A stretch of DNA of 64,000 bases from an uncultured Prevotellaceae bacterium (GCA_902776665.1 CACYQZ010000009.1:1-64000); one strand, 5' to 3'. Counted from the stretch's first letter, positions 50,935 through 60,587 are shown. Notes: generated by a model from the sequence alone, not told the origin. Numbers and translations are program-made.

Positions 50935-52431
50935 ATGAGCCTGACAAGCATCGCAAGTAAGTTCTTTTTTCCTCGTCAGAAGGCTTTGGAACGGCATTTT
51001 GGCGAGGGTTTGGCACTGCAAGACGCAGTGCTTCGCTACTTGTTGAGTCGCGGCAGGCTGACGGAATACGGACGGCGTTTCGGCTTTGAAAACATCAAAA
51101 ATTACGAGGATTTCGCCCGACAAGTGCCGGTGGCCGACTACGAAGCGTTGAAAGACGACATCGACCGAATGCGACGCGGCGAAAACGACGTTCTCTGGCC
51201 TGGACGGACCAAATGGTTTGCGAAGTCGAGTGGAACGACCAACGACAAGTCGAAATTCATTCCCGTGACCGCCGAAGGCTTGAAAAACCTCCATTATCAG
51301 GGTGGAACCGACGTGGTGGCGCTTTATCTGAAAGACCATCCCGACAGTCGCATTTTCAACGGAAAAGGCTTGATTCTCGGCGGTAGCCATCAGCCGAACT
51401 ACAACCTGAGCGGCTCGTTGGTGGGCGACCTCAGTGCCATTCTCATCGAAAACATCAATCCGCTGGTCAATCTTGCACGTGTACCGAAGAAATCGACCGC
51501 CCTACTCGCCGATTTCGAGGAAAAACGCGACCGCATCGCCCGCGAAACAATGCGTCAGAACGTGACAAACCTTTCGGGCGTTCCGTCGTGGATGATGAGC
51601 GTGCTGGTGCGCGTTTTGGAACTGTCGGGAAAATCGTCGATCGACGAACTTTGGCCGAATCTCGAGGTGTTTTTCCACGGCGGCATCGCCTTCACGCCCT
51701 ATCGCCACCAGTACGAGCAACTGATTCGCTCGCCGCGGATGAAATATATGGAAACCTACAACGCCAGCGAGGGATTTTTCGGCATCCAGAACGACCTTGC
51801 CGACCCCGCGATGATGTTGATGCTCGACTACGGCGTTTTCTACGAATTTCAGGAAATCGGCTGCGGAAAGGGCAACATCGTGCCGCTGTCGGGCGTGGAA
51901 ACGGGCAAAAACTACGCGATGCTCATCAGCACCTCGTGCGGATTGTGGCGCTATATGATTGGTGACACCATCAAGTTCACGAGCCTGAATCCGTATAAAT
52001 TCGTCATCACGGGTCGCACGAAATATTTCATCAATGCCTTCGGCGAGGAACTCATTATGGACAATGCCGAGAAAGGCCTGGCCTACGCCTGCGAACAGAC
52101 GGGTGCCGAGATTCTCGAATACACCGTCGCACCCGTATTTATGGACGAGCAGGCGAAATGTCGGCATCAGTGGCTGATAGAATTTGCGCGGAAGCCCGAT
52201 AATATCATCGTTTTCGGTCGTCTTTTAGACAAAAAACTGCAAGAACTCAACAGCGACTACGAAGCCAAACGCTCACGCGACATCACCCTGCAGCACCTCG
52301 AAATCATCGAGGCTCGCAGCGGTCTGTTCAACGACTGGATGAAACAGCGCGGAAAACTCGGCGGACAGCACAAAATTCCCCGACTTTCCAACGAACGGAA
52401 GCATATCGAGGAATTGTTGCGGATGAATTAA
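50935..52431 (+). CDS. GH3 auxin-responsive promoter family protein
   Basis: The GH3 fold belongs to the acyl-adenylating enzymes; plant members link amino acids to hormones, while bacterial substrates are unknown. The 498-residue product has WFAKSSGTTNDKSKFIPVT, the ATP-site motif of this family, GKGLILGGSHQPNYNLSGSL, NLSGVPSWMMSVLVRVLELS, KYMETYNASEGFFGIQ, GLWRYMIGDTIKFTSLNPYK and ITGRTKYFINAFGEELIMDN. Length is typical of bacterial members. No carrier protein or pathway gene is adjacent. The next gene has its own promoter within the end of this one. Confidence 0.92.
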   Translation: MSLTSIASKFFFPRQKALERHFGEGLALQDAVLRYLLSRGRLTEYGRRFGFENIKNYEDFARQVPVADYEALKDDIDRMRRGENDVLWPGRTKWFAKSSGTTNDKSKFIPVTAEGLKNLHYQGGTDVVALYLKDHPDSRIFNGKGLILGGSHQPNYNLSGSLVGDLSAILIENINPLVNLARVPKKSTALLADFEEKRDRIARETMRQNVTNLSGVPSWMMSVLVRVLELSGKSSIDELWPNLEVFFHGGIAFTPYRHQYEQLIRSPRMKYMETYNASEGFFGIQNDLADPAMMLMLDYGVFYEFQEIGCGKGNIVPLSGVETGKNYAMLISTSCGLWRYMIGDTIKFTSLNPYKFVITGRTKYFINAFGEELIMDNAEKGLAYACEQTGAEILEYTVAPVFMDEQAKCRHQWLIEFARKPDNIIVFGRLLDKKLQELNSDYEAKRSRDITLQHLEIIEARSGLFNDWMKQRGKLGGQHKIPRLSNERKHIEELLRMN

Positions 52432-52447
52432 AAAATCACTATCTTTG
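52416..52447 (+). promoter_or_regulatory. Promoter of the Big_5 lipoprotein gene
   Basis: GTTG (52416-52419), a 20-base spacer and TATCTTTG (52440-52447) fit the Bacteroidota pattern with one mismatch in the first box. Confidence 0.5.
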
Positions 52448-52473
52448 CAAGCGATAAAAACGAAGTTAGAAGA

Positions 52474-54402
52474 ATGGCAAAATATAAATTTTTATTCCTT
52501 GCACTGCTCAGTTCAATACTTTTGAGCAGTTGCGCCCGAATGGGCAGTCCCGACGGCGGATGGTTCGACGAAGAGCCGCCTCGCGTAATCGGTACGTCGC
52601 CGACGGACAAAGGAACGAACGTGAACTCGCAAAAAGTACGGATTTTCTTCAACGAATTCATCAAAATCGACAATCCGTCGGAGAAAGTCATCGTGTCGCC
52701 GCCGCAGATGGAACCGCCTGAAATCAAGGCGACGGGCAGGACGATTTTCGTGGAACTGAAAGACTCGCTCAAGCCCAACACGACTTACACCATCGACTTT
52801 TCCGACGCCATCACCGACAACAACGAGGGCAACCCACTCGGCAGCTATACCTACAGCTTTTCGACGGGCGGGGAAATCGACACGATGGAGGTCAGCGGCT
52901 ATGTTTTGGAGGCGGAAGACCTCGAACCCGTGAAGGGCATCGCCGTGGGACTCTACAAGTCCGACGCGCCCGACTCTGTGTTCCGCACCGAGCCGCTGCT
53001 GCGCATCACACGCACCGACAGTCGAGGCCATTTCGTCATCAAAGGCATTGCGCCAGGCAGTTACCGCGCCTTCGCCCTGCAAGACCTTGACGGCAACTAC
53101 GCTTTTTCACAGAAAAACGAGAAAATCGCCTTCAACCACGACATTTTCGTGCCGTCGTCGAAGCCCGACACGCGTCACGACACCATCTGGCGCGACACGC
53201 TGCACATCGAGCGAATCCTCGCGATTCCCTACACCCATTTCCTGCCCGACGACATCGTTTTGCGGGCTTTTACGGAGGTGCAGTCCGAGCGCCATCTGCT
53301 GAAAACCGAGCGGAAAGACCCCGACAGGCTGAACTTTTTCTTCACCTACGGCGACACGCAACTTCCTGAAATCAAAGGACTTAACTTCGACGAAAAAGAT
53401 GCTTTCGTGGTCGAAGCCAACGAAAAACTCGACACGATGACCTATTGGTTGCGCGACACGATGCTCGTCAATCAGGACACGCTGCAAATGGTGGTGACAT
53501 ACAACGAAACCGACACGCTCGGCCAACTCGTCGCGAAGACCGACACACTCGAAATGATTCCGAAAACGTCGTATGAGAAGCGTTTGAAGCAACAACAAAA
53601 GGCGTTTGAAGACTGGAAAAAAGAGCAAGACAAGAAAAAACGTCGCGGTCAGCCTTACGACAGCGTGATGCCGCCTAAGTTCTTGGAAATCAAGCTAAAA
53701 GCGGCAGGACAACTCGACCCCGACCATCATATTCTCATCGATTCGCCGACACCGTTTGCGAAGGTCGATTCGTCGCAAATCCGCCTTTCGATGAAGGTTG
53801 ATACGCTGTGGCAGGCAGTCGATTTCAACCTACAGCCGTTGGGCGTCAGACAACTGAAAATCAGCCACGGATGGCAATTGGGCGCGGAATACAGCCTCGA
53901 AATCGACAGCGCGGCCATCAGCGACATTTACGGAACAGACTGCAAGGCCATCAAACAGACGCTGAAAGTGAAAAACGAGGATGCCTACACGAAATTGTCG
54001 TTTGCACTCGGCGGAATGAACGGGAAAAAGGCGGTCGTGCAACTGCTCAACAGTTCTGGAAGTCCCGTCAAACAGGCGGTTTCAACCACCGGGCAGGTCG
54101 AATTTCTCTATGTCGAGCCTGGCACGTATTTCCTGCGAATGTTTGTCGATGAAAACGACAACGGCGTGTGGGACACGGGCGACTACGATGCCGACCAACA
54201 GCCCGAACCCGTCTATTTCCGTCACGAACCCATCGAATGCAAGGCAAAATGGGACGTGAACCAGCGTTGGAACCCGACAGAACGACCTCTCTACCTGCAA
54301 AAACCCGAGAAAATCACCAAACAAAAGGCCGAAAAGCAGAAAACGATTCGCAACAAAAACGCGGAACGGGCGAAGCAACTCGGAATCACTTATAAAAGGT
54401 AA
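52474..54402 (+). CDS. Large lipoprotein with N-terminal Big_5 (Ig-like) domain
   Basis: The 642-residue product has a lipobox (LLSSCARMGSPDGGWFDEEP). The first domain (about 30-135) is a Big_5-type Ig fold: PPRVIGTSPTDKGTNVNSQK, VRIFFNEFIKID, TYTIDFSDAITDNNEGNPLG. A CarboxypepD/SdrD-like unit follows (GHFVIKGIAPGSYRAFALQD, LDGNYAF). A second such unit lies near the C-terminus (VEFLYVEPGTYFLRMFVDEN, DNGVWDTGDYDADQQPEPVY). A basic coiled tail ends the protein. This domain order is common in Bacteroidota envelope lipoproteins without known function. The next genes (DUF3108, HhH protein) run in the same direction. Confidence 0.82.
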   Translation: MAKYKFLFLALLSSILLSSCARMGSPDGGWFDEEPPRVIGTSPTDKGTNVNSQKVRIFFNEFIKIDNPSEKVIVSPPQMEPPEIKATGRTIFVELKDSLKPNTTYTIDFSDAITDNNEGNPLGSYTYSFSTGGEIDTMEVSGYVLEAEDLEPVKGIAVGLYKSDAPDSVFRTEPLLRITRTDSRGHFVIKGIAPGSYRAFALQDLDGNYAFSQKNEKIAFNHDIFVPSSKPDTRHDTIWRDTLHIERILAIPYTHFLPDDIVLRAFTEVQSERHLLKTERKDPDRLNFFFTYGDTQLPEIKGLNFDEKDAFVVEANEKLDTMTYWLRDTMLVNQDTLQMVVTYNETDTLGQLVAKTDTLEMIPKTSYEKRLKQQQKAFEDWKKEQDKKKRRGQPYDSVMPPKFLEIKLKAAGQLDPDHHILIDSPTPFAKVDSSQIRLSMKVDTLWQAVDFNLQPLGVRQLKISHGWQLGAEYSLEIDSAAISDIYGTDCKAIKQTLKVKNEDAYTKLSFALGGMNGKKAVVQLLNSSGSPVKQAVSTTGQVEFLYVEPGTYFLRMFVDENDNGVWDTGDYDADQQPEPVYFRHEPIECKAKWDVNQRWNPTERPLYLQKPEKITKQKAEKQKTIRNKNAERAKQLGITYKR

Positions 54403-54445
54403 AAAGGGGGAAAATTAAACGGTGAATCGACGAGAACGTCAAAGA

Positions 54446-54468
54446 ACTATCAACTGTCAACTAAAAGA
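54446..54468. repeat. TCAACTGTCAACT word before the DUF3108 gene
   Basis: The 13-mer TCAACTGTCAACT is shared with the in-frame repeat in susA (31182-31194). It lies directly before the start codon at 54470. Confidence 0.4.
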
Positions 54469-54469
54469 A

Positions 54470-55267
54470 ATGAAAAAGATACTATTATTTCTCTCGCTGT
54501 GCGCATCGATTTCATTTGCCCAGTGTCCGCTTGAAAACACCGCGTTCAAGGGCGGCGAACACCTGACCTACAACCTCTACTACAATTGGAAATTCGTGTG
54601 GGTGAAAGCTGGAACGGCGAGTATGTCCACCGTGCAAAGCAACTACAAGGGCAAAACCGCGTGGCGTGCGTCGCTCATCACACGTGGCAACGACAAGGTT
54701 GACCAATATTTCGTGTTGCGCGACACCCTTCTGAGCTATTCCACGCTCGACCTTTCGCCGCTCTACTACAAAAAGGCCGCTCGCGAAGGCAAACGCTACT
54801 ACATCGACGAGGTTTTTTACGACTACGCCGCTGGAAAAACCAATGCCCGACAGCATCGGAAAAAGGCCGATGGCAACAGCGATTGGCTGAAAAAATCGTA
54901 TAACGAATGTGTCTATGATATGCTCACGATGTTCGTCCGCGCCCGCTCTTTCGACCCTTCGAACTGGAAGAAAGACCACACCATCGACTTCAAGATGATT
55001 GACGGAAACAGTTGTGAACCTGCGCGAATCGTCTATCGCGGAAAGTCCAACATCAAGGGCGACAACGGCGTGAAATACCGCTGTCTGCAACTGTCGTATA
55101 TGGAACTCGACGACGGAAAATACAAGCGCATCGTCGATTTCTACGTCACCGACGACTCGAACCACATTCCCGTGCGCCTCGATATGTTCCTGAAATTCGG
55201 CTCCGCCAAAGCCTTCATCGTCGGCATCAAAGGCAACAAAAGCACGATTTCATCGATTGTGAAATAA
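54470..55267 (+). CDS. DUF3108 domain-containing secreted protein
   Basis: The 265-residue product starts at the ATG at 54470, which gives the signal peptide MKKILLFLSLCASISFAQ; the longer frame upstream runs through repeat DNA. The mature protein begins CPLENTAFKGGEHLTYNLYYNWKF (given in part), then VKAGTASMST, the DUF3108 start pattern, and continues with FVLRDTLLSYSTLDLSPLYY and RIVDFYVTDDSNHIPVRLDM. It is probably a periplasmic or outer-membrane-associated beta-rich protein; no function is established. The gap to the Big_5 lipoprotein is 67 bp. Confidence 0.85.
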   Translation: MKKILLFLSLCASISFAQCPLENTAFKGGEHLTYNLYYNWKFVWVKAGTASMSTVQSNYKGKTAWRASLITRGNDKVDQYFVLRDTLLSYSTLDLSPLYYKKAAREGKRYYIDEVFYDYAAGKTNARQHRKKADGNSDWLKKSYNECVYDMLTMFVRARSFDPSNWKKDHTIDFKMIDGNSCEPARIVYRGKSNIKGDNGVKYRCLQLSYMELDDGKYKRIVDFYVTDDSNHIPVRLDMFLKFGSAKAFIVGIKGNKSTISSIVK

Positions 55268-55310
55268 AAAAATAGAAAACAATGGGGTAAAAATTCGATT
55301 TCTGGCAATT

Positions 55311-57287
55311 TTGCTGCTCTTTTTGCCGATTTCATCGGAATTAAGGGCGCAAATCGACGTTGTTCTCGAGGATTTGACAACCATCGACGACATCGACGCC
55401 GAATCGTGGGAACAGACTTACGACTTGCTCAGCGACCTGCTGGAAAATCCCCTGAACCTCAACACCGCCACGCCCGACGACTTGCGCCAACTGCCCTTCC
55501 TCAACGAAGAGCAAATCGAGGAGATTTCGGCGTTTATCTACCGCTACGGAGCCCTGCAATCGGAGGGCGAACTGGCGATGATTCCGTGCATCGACGAGAC
55601 GACGCGCCAACGACTGCTGCAATTCACCTATTTCGGCGATGTGGAAACGAAAAAACCGTCGCTGAACGAACTACTGCGCAGAGGTCGCCACGAACTGATT
55701 GCAACGGGCAAAATTCCTTTCTACGAGCGGCGTGGCGACCGCGAAACCTACCTCGGACCACCTTACAAACACTCGTTGCGCTACACGTTTCAGAGCCAGC
55801 AGCATCTCAAGGCTGGTTTCATCGGGTCGCAGGACGCTGGCGAGCCATTTTTCACCAACGGAAATGCCGCAGGCTACGATTTTTATGCCTTTTTCGTGCA
55901 AGCACAGCGTTTCGGACGACTCAAAAACCTCACCGTGGGCCATTATCGACTGAATTTCGGTCACGGACTCGTCGTCAACAACGACCTTTCCTTCGGAAAA
56001 CTCTTCGCGCTCAGTGCCGCCGACCGCAATCAGAACATCATCCGAGGCCATTCCTCGCGGATGGAATACAACTATCTGCAGGGGGCTGCCGCCACGATTT
56101 CACTCACGAAAAACCTCGATTTGACGGCGTTTCTGTCTTATCGCGACATCGACGTGACACCCACCGACGACAACCTGAACATCCGCACGATTCTCACGTC
56201 GGGCTACCATCGCACGAACTCGGAAATGCAACGGCGGCGCAATGCATCGGAATTTCTCGGTGGAAGTCGCATCGCCTATCGCTACAACCGTTGGAACGCC
56301 GCCGTGACGGTGGTTTACGATGCTTTCGACAAACCTTTGAAACCCGTTGAAAAGCGGTCGAAAACGAATCTTTATCGCGAAATTCAACCTGCAGGACAGC
56401 ATTTCTGGAACGCCAGCGTCGATTACGGCTACCGACACGCCCGCTTCACCTTCAGTGGTGAGACGGCGACGGGTTCGTGCGGCGGCGTGGGCACGATGAA
56501 CACGCTCAACGTGAAGTTGGCAGGGCAGTTGTCGCTCATCGCCATCCAGCGCTTCTACAGCTATCGCTACTACGCCATCCACAGCCAGAGCCTCAGCGAA
56601 GGCGGCGCAACGCAGAACGAGAGCGGCATCCTCGTCGGTGCCACGTGGCGACCGTCGTATGCGCTTTCCGTCACCGCCTACACCGATTTCGCCTATTTCC
56701 CGTGGGCTCGCTATCAGGTCAGTCAGCGGTCGCAGGCGTGGGACAACCTCGTTTCGGCCACGTGGAAGCGCCATCAGTGGAAAATCAACCTGCGCTATCG
56801 GCTGCGACTGCGCGAAAAGGACAATGCCGGGCGCACCGCACTCGACAATCGCACGGAACAACGGGCTCGCGCCTCGGTGGCCTACGATGAAAACCAATGG
56901 AATTTGAAAACGCAGTTCGACCTGAGCCACATCGGGGGCGAAAATGCCGAAAACAGCTTTGGTTGGATGGTTTCCGAAACGGCGGGCATCAAGTTGAAAA
57001 ATGTCAGTCTCAACGCCCTCTTCGCCTATTTCCACACCGACAACTACGACAGCCGCCTCTACCTCTACGAAAGTGGTCCGCAATACACCTTTTCTATTCC
57101 GATGGTCTATGGTCACGGCATCCGCTATATGCTAATGGCGCAGTGGCAACCCTCGCGTCGCCTGCTGCTCACCGCCAAAATCGCCACCACCAACTACTTC
57201 GACCGCTCGACCATCGGCAGCAGCTACCAGCAAATCAACGCCTCGTCGATGACCGACCTCGACGTGCAAATGAAATGGCGGTTTTAG
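55311..57287 (+). CDS. Helix-hairpin-helix outer-membrane protein, start region frameshifted
   Basis: The product has two helix-hairpin-helix (ComEA-like) units after the signal region (ENPLNLNTATPDDLRQLPFL, NEEQIEEISAFIYRYGALQS) and then a large barrel-like part ending SMTDLDVQMKWRF. The family is common in Bacteroidota and its role is unclear. The open frame starts 24 codons earlier than 55311 without an ATG: it reads NNGVKIRFLAILLLFLPISS, an obvious signal peptide. ATG at 55282 runs ATGGGGTAA. One extra G would join it in frame as M-G-V-K-I-R. So a one-base deletion in the G-run, real or a sequencing error, probably hides the true start. TTG at 55311 would give a very short signal peptide. 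Confidence 0.75.
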   Translation: MLLFLPISSELRAQIDVVLEDLTTIDDIDAESWEQTYDLLSDLLENPLNLNTATPDDLRQLPFLNEEQIEEISAFIYRYGALQSEGELAMIPCIDETTRQRLLQFTYFGDVETKKPSLNELLRRGRHELIATGKIPFYERRGDRETYLGPPYKHSLRYTFQSQQHLKAGFIGSQDAGEPFFTNGNAAGYDFYAFFVQAQRFGRLKNLTVGHYRLNFGHGLVVNNDLSFGKLFALSAADRNQNIIRGHSSRMEYNYLQGAAATISLTKNLDLTAFLSYRDIDVTPTDDNLNIRTILTSGYHRTNSEMQRRRNASEFLGGSRIAYRYNRWNAAVTVVYDAFDKPLKPVEKRSKTNLYREIQPAGQHFWNASVDYGYRHARFTFSGETATGSCGGVGTMNTLNVKLAGQLSLIAIQRFYSYRYYAIHSQSLSEGGATQNESGILVGATWRPSYALSVTAYTDFAYFPWARYQVSQRSQAWDNLVSATWKRHQWKINLRYRLRLREKDNAGRTALDNRTEQRARASVAYDENQWNLKTQFDLSHIGGENAENSFGWMVSETAGIKLKNVSLNALFAYFHTDNYDSRLYLYESGPQYTFSIPMVYGHGIRYMLMAQWQPSRRLLLTAKIATTNYFDRSTIGSSYQQINASSMTDLDVQMKWRF

Positions 57288-57294
57288 GTTGAAA

Positions 57295-58440
57295 TTATTG
57301 ATTTTTCAGCGTTTGCCGATACAAATCGGAGACTTGTCGGGCAACATCGCGACCTTCAAAGCGACGAATGTAGTCGCGACTGCGACAGATGCGCTCTTCG
57401 CGACCTTCGGCTCCGACAAGGCTTTGTCGAATCGCTGCGGCCATCGCTTCCGAATCGTCGGGAGCAACGTAGAGCGAATCGGGACCGCCAGCCTCTTCCA
57501 AACACGAACCTGTGCAGGCCACAACAGGCAATCCACTGCCGACGGCCTCGATGATGGGAATGCCAAAACCCTCGTAAACAGACGGATAGACGAAAGTTTC
57601 TGCTTGTGCATAAAAAGCTGGTAAATCGTCGTCGGGAACACCGTGATAGAACTTGATTCGAGGCATCAAACCGTGTTTTTTCGCGTATTCAAGCACCTTG
57701 TCGCTGTATTCCGTGCGTCGCCCCACAACGACAAGCGAAATTTCCTCTGGTAAATGGGCTAAAGCCTTGACTGCCAACAAGATATTTTTTCGAGCTTCAA
57801 TCGTGCCGACATTGAGAACATAACGTTTCGGCAGTTGATAGCGCTGTCGCACCGATTCCAACAATTCTGGTGCGATTTCTGTCGAAAAACGGGGCGAAAA
57901 ACTCTGGTAAATCACCGAAATTTTATCTTCCGATACATCGCCAAACTCGATAATATCTCGTTTCGTACACTCGCTGATGGCGATGATATGGTCGGCCTCG
58001 CGAATGGTTCGGCGAAACTTCCAAGCGTAGATTTTCGTGTCGAGCCAATGGTAGAATTCGGGGTGTCGCAGGAAAATCAGGTCGTGGATGGTGACGATGC
58101 TGCGAATGCCGCTTTTTCGGATGCCGACGGGCAGTTCACCCGACAGTCCGTGATAAACCTGAACGCCGTCGCGTCGCAAATCGCCGACAATGCCGCGACT
58201 TCGCCAATAGAAGCGTGGAGTGGGACGAGAGGGGTAGCAAAACGTGACATTCGGTCGGTCGGCGATCTGGTTTCGCAAGTCGTCGCGCCCTTTGTCGGGT
58301 GCGTAGAGCCGCAGTTGCAGCCCTTCGTCCGTCGCCAGGTCATTGACCAGCGTCCGTCCGTAGCTACCAAGCCCCGTCCCGTTTTTCACAATGCGTTTGG
58401 CATCGAATCCGACTACCAAATTTTCGCTGTTTTTTTCCAT
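57295..58440 (-). CDS. Glycosyltransferase family 4
   Basis: The 381-residue product is a GT4-type (GT-B fold) retaining glycosyltransferase that uses a nucleotide sugar. Features are DAKRIVKNGTGLGSYGRTLV at the N-terminus, VTIHDLIFLRHPEFYHW, RYVLNVGTIEARKNILLAVK and the C-terminal donor site EGFGIPIIEAVGSGLPVVAC. The start is the ATG at 58440; a GTG seven codons earlier overlaps the -7 box and is less likely. It faces away from the aminotransferase operon. It may build part of a surface glycan with the other transferases of this locus. Confidence 0.9.
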   Translation of the reverse strand: MEKNSENLVVGFDAKRIVKNGTGLGSYGRTLVNDLATDEGLQLRLYAPDKGRDDLRNQIADRPNVTFCYPSRPTPRFYWRSRGIVGDLRRDGVQVYHGLSGELPVGIRKSGIRSIVTIHDLIFLRHPEFYHWLDTKIYAWKFRRTIREADHIIAISECTKRDIIEFGDVSEDKISVIYQSFSPRFSTEIAPELLESVRQRYQLPKRYVLNVGTIEARKNILLAVKALAHLPEEISLVVVGRRTEYSDKVLEYAKKHGLMPRIKFYHGVPDDDLPAFYAQAETFVYPSVYEGFGIPIIEAVGSGLPVVACTGSCLEEAGGPDSLYVAPDDSEAMAAAIRQSLVGAEGREERICRSRDYIRRFEGRDVARQVSDLYRQTLKNQ

Positions 58441-58460
58441 AAACTTACGCTTTTTCGCCA

Positions 58461-58468
58461 CAAAGATA
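58461..58468 (-). promoter_or_regulatory. -7 element upstream of the GT4 gene
   Basis: TATCTTTG on the minus strand lies 20 bases before the ATG at 58440. No clear -33 box. Confidence 0.4.
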
Positions 58469-58511
58469 CAAATAATTCTTAATTATTCATCCATAATTCT
58501 CGATTTCTTCG

Positions 58512-58519
58512 TACCTTTG
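58512..58519 (+). promoter_or_regulatory. -7 element upstream of the PLP enzyme operon
   Basis: TACCTTTG lies 23 bases before the start codon at 58543. The expected -33 region has no TTTG. Confidence 0.45.
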
Positions 58520-58542
58520 CACACAAATCAATAAAAATTGAC

Positions 58543-59604
58543 ATGGAAAATATGATGAATTTTCTCGACAGAAACGAATTTAACTTCGAGCCGAGCCAGA
58601 AAGTGGTGGAGGCCATCAAGAATTTCGACCCCAAAGATTTGTGCTTCTATACACGCATCTACGACGAGGGGAAAAAGAGTGTTATCAGCGTGCGAGTCAG
58701 CGAAATCTACGGCGTGCCCGAAGAGCAGGTGCTGCTGGCCTACGGCGGCGAGGACATCCTGAAAAATGCCATTCACTACTACTTGATGAAGGGCGACAAC
58801 AAGAAGATTCTGATTCCCGAGTTTTCGTGGTGGTACTACAACAAGGTGGCCGACGAGTGCTACGGCACTTTCGAGATGTATCCCCTGCACGAACAGGACG
58901 ATACTTTCGCCTACGACATCGACGAAGTCATCGAATACACCAACCGAATCCATCCTCGAATGTTGCTGTTGGCATCGCCCAACAATCCGACGGGCAACAG
59001 TCTGACGCCAGAGGAAATCGGACGGATCATGGAGAACATTCCTTCCGACACGATGGTGCTCATCGACGAGGCTTACGCCAGTTTCATCACGACCGACACG
59101 GACTACATTGCTCCGCTGGTGAACCAATACGAGAACCTGATTATCTCGCGCACGCTGTCGAAATTCTACGGACTGCCCGGTCTGCGCTGCGGATTCGGTT
59201 TCATCGGCAAGGGTCACACCCATTTCGTGAGTTACATCAACAAATACTTGGGCTACAACCGTTTTTCTGAGGCTGTGGCTTTGGCGGCACTCGACAGCGA
59301 CGAACACTATCGCCGCGTGGCCGACGACATGGACTGGGGACGCCAACTTTTCAAGCAGGAACTCGGCAACGTGCCCGGTTTCAAGGTCTATAAGTCGGTG
59401 GCGAACTTCATCCTCATCAAATATCCGCTTGAAATCAAGGAAAGGCTGATGGAGGAACTGAAAGCTCAGAACTACAAGATTAAATTCATGGGCGACCCGG
59501 GGCTGGAATCGTGCCTGCGCATCACGCTCGGTCGTCGCGAACAGACTCAAGTGGTCGTCGATACCATCAAGCGAGTGGTCGAAGAAGTGAGGAGTGCGAA
59601 GTGA
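58543..59604 (+). CDS. HisC-like PLP-dependent aminotransferase (or decarboxylase)
   Basis: The 353-residue product belongs to fold-type I, HisC/CobD branch. Markers are LLAYGGEDILKNAIHYYL (phosphate loop), LLASPNNPTGNSLTPEEI, MVLIDEAYASFI and the PLP Lys in SRTLSKFYGLPGLRCGF. The histidine operon is absent, and the next genes are a CDP-alcohol phosphotransferase (1 bp later) and a nucleotidyltransferase. This suggests that it makes a phosphorylated amino alcohol or aminophosphonate for CDP activation, for example by transamination or CobD-like decarboxylation. Plain histidinol-phosphate aminotransferase remains possible. The pathway call is inference from context. Confidence 0.8.
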   Translation: MENMMNFLDRNEFNFEPSQKVVEAIKNFDPKDLCFYTRIYDEGKKSVISVRVSEIYGVPEEQVLLAYGGEDILKNAIHYYLMKGDNKKILIPEFSWWYYNKVADECYGTFEMYPLHEQDDTFAYDIDEVIEYTNRIHPRMLLLASPNNPTGNSLTPEEIGRIMENIPSDTMVLIDEAYASFITTDTDYIAPLVNQYENLIISRTLSKFYGLPGLRCGFGFIGKGHTHFVSYINKYLGYNRFSEAVALAALDSDEHYRRVADDMDWGRQLFKQELGNVPGFKVYKSVANFILIKYPLEIKERLMEELKAQNYKIKFMGDPGLESCLRITLGRREQTQVVVDTIKRVVEEVRSAK

Positions 59605-59605
59605 T

Positions 59606-60586
59606 ATGAACGAGAAATACAGAGCGACACTCAAGTCGGCAGAAACGGAAGATTGGCTCGATTTACACGTGATTCGGCCCTTTTGTTACTATTGTGCCGT
59701 CTTTTTCGCCAAGTTCGACATCCATCCCAACACCGTGACGATTTGGTCGATGGTGATTGGTGCTGCCAGTGCGTGGTTTTTCGCACAAGGCAGTTTCTAC
59801 TATGGCGGCACGATGGGACTCATCTACAACCTCATCGCCATCGCATTGTTGATGGCTGCCGACATTCTCGACTGCACCGACGGACAACTGGCGCGATTGA
59901 CGGGAAAAAAGAGCCGCATAGGTCGAATTCTCGATGGAATCGCCGGTTTCACGTGGTTTTTGCCCATCTATGTGTTGCTCGTGTGGCGATTTTGGAAGCA
60001 TCACACGATTGAATTTGGTTGGTTGGGCATCGAAGACACCCCTCAGAATGCGCTGATTGCCACGGCTGTCGTCGTCGTGCTCGGACTGATTGCTGGCTTT
60101 GCAGGCATGGCCGCGCAAGGTCGTTTGGCCGACTACTACATTCAGGTGCACCTCTTTTTCCTGAAAGGCGAAAAAGGCAGCGAACTCGACAATTCCGTGC
60201 GACAGCAGGAGATTTACGACCAAATGCCGAAGGACGCACCACTCTACGAGCGTCTGTTCCAAAAATCGTATATCGACTACACGCGCAAACAAGAGCAAGT
60301 GACCCCGCAGTTTCAGCGGCTGTTGGCGCGTCTGCGCGAAAAATACGGCTCCACCGACAACATTCCACCGACCGTTCGCGAGGAATTTCGGCAGAAATCG
60401 CTGCCCGTCATCTTCTGGAACGGCCTGCTGACATTCAATTTCCGCGAATCGTGGCTGTTTCTGTTCTGTCTGCTCGACATTCCCTGCTGCCATTTCCTCT
60501 TTGAAATCATCGTGATGGGACTGCTCTACAAATACGTCAACCACCGCCACGAAAACTTCTGCCGCGAAATGGCCGACAAACTCTAA
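59606..60586 (+). CDS. CDP-alcohol phosphatidyltransferase family membrane protein
   Basis: These membrane enzymes join a CDP-activated group to an alcohol to form a phosphodiester. The 326-residue product starts at ATG 59606, one base after the aminotransferase stop. Several membrane helices surround the active-site motif DCTDGQLAR and GRILDGIAGF. The canonical motif needs four Asp; here the first three are present and the fourth is Gly (D-GIA-G), which is unusual because it is the proposed base. A cytoplasmic helical insert (about 195-265) and a last helix pair follow. Neighbours suggest a head-group pathway. Lipid substrate is unknown. Confidence 0.85.
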   Translation: MNEKYRATLKSAETEDWLDLHVIRPFCYYCAVFFAKFDIHPNTVTIWSMVIGAASAWFFAQGSFYYGGTMGLIYNLIAIALLMAADILDCTDGQLARLTGKKSRIGRILDGIAGFTWFLPIYVLLVWRFWKHHTIEFGWLGIEDTPQNALIATAVVVVLGLIAGFAGMAAQGRLADYYIQVHLFFLKGEKGSELDNSVRQQEIYDQMPKDAPLYERLFQKSYIDYTRKQEQVTPQFQRLLARLREKYGSTDNIPPTVREEFRQKSLPVIFWNGLLTFNFRESWLFLFCLLDIPCCHFLFEIIVMGLLYKYVNHRHENFCREMADKL

Positions 60587-60587
60587 A

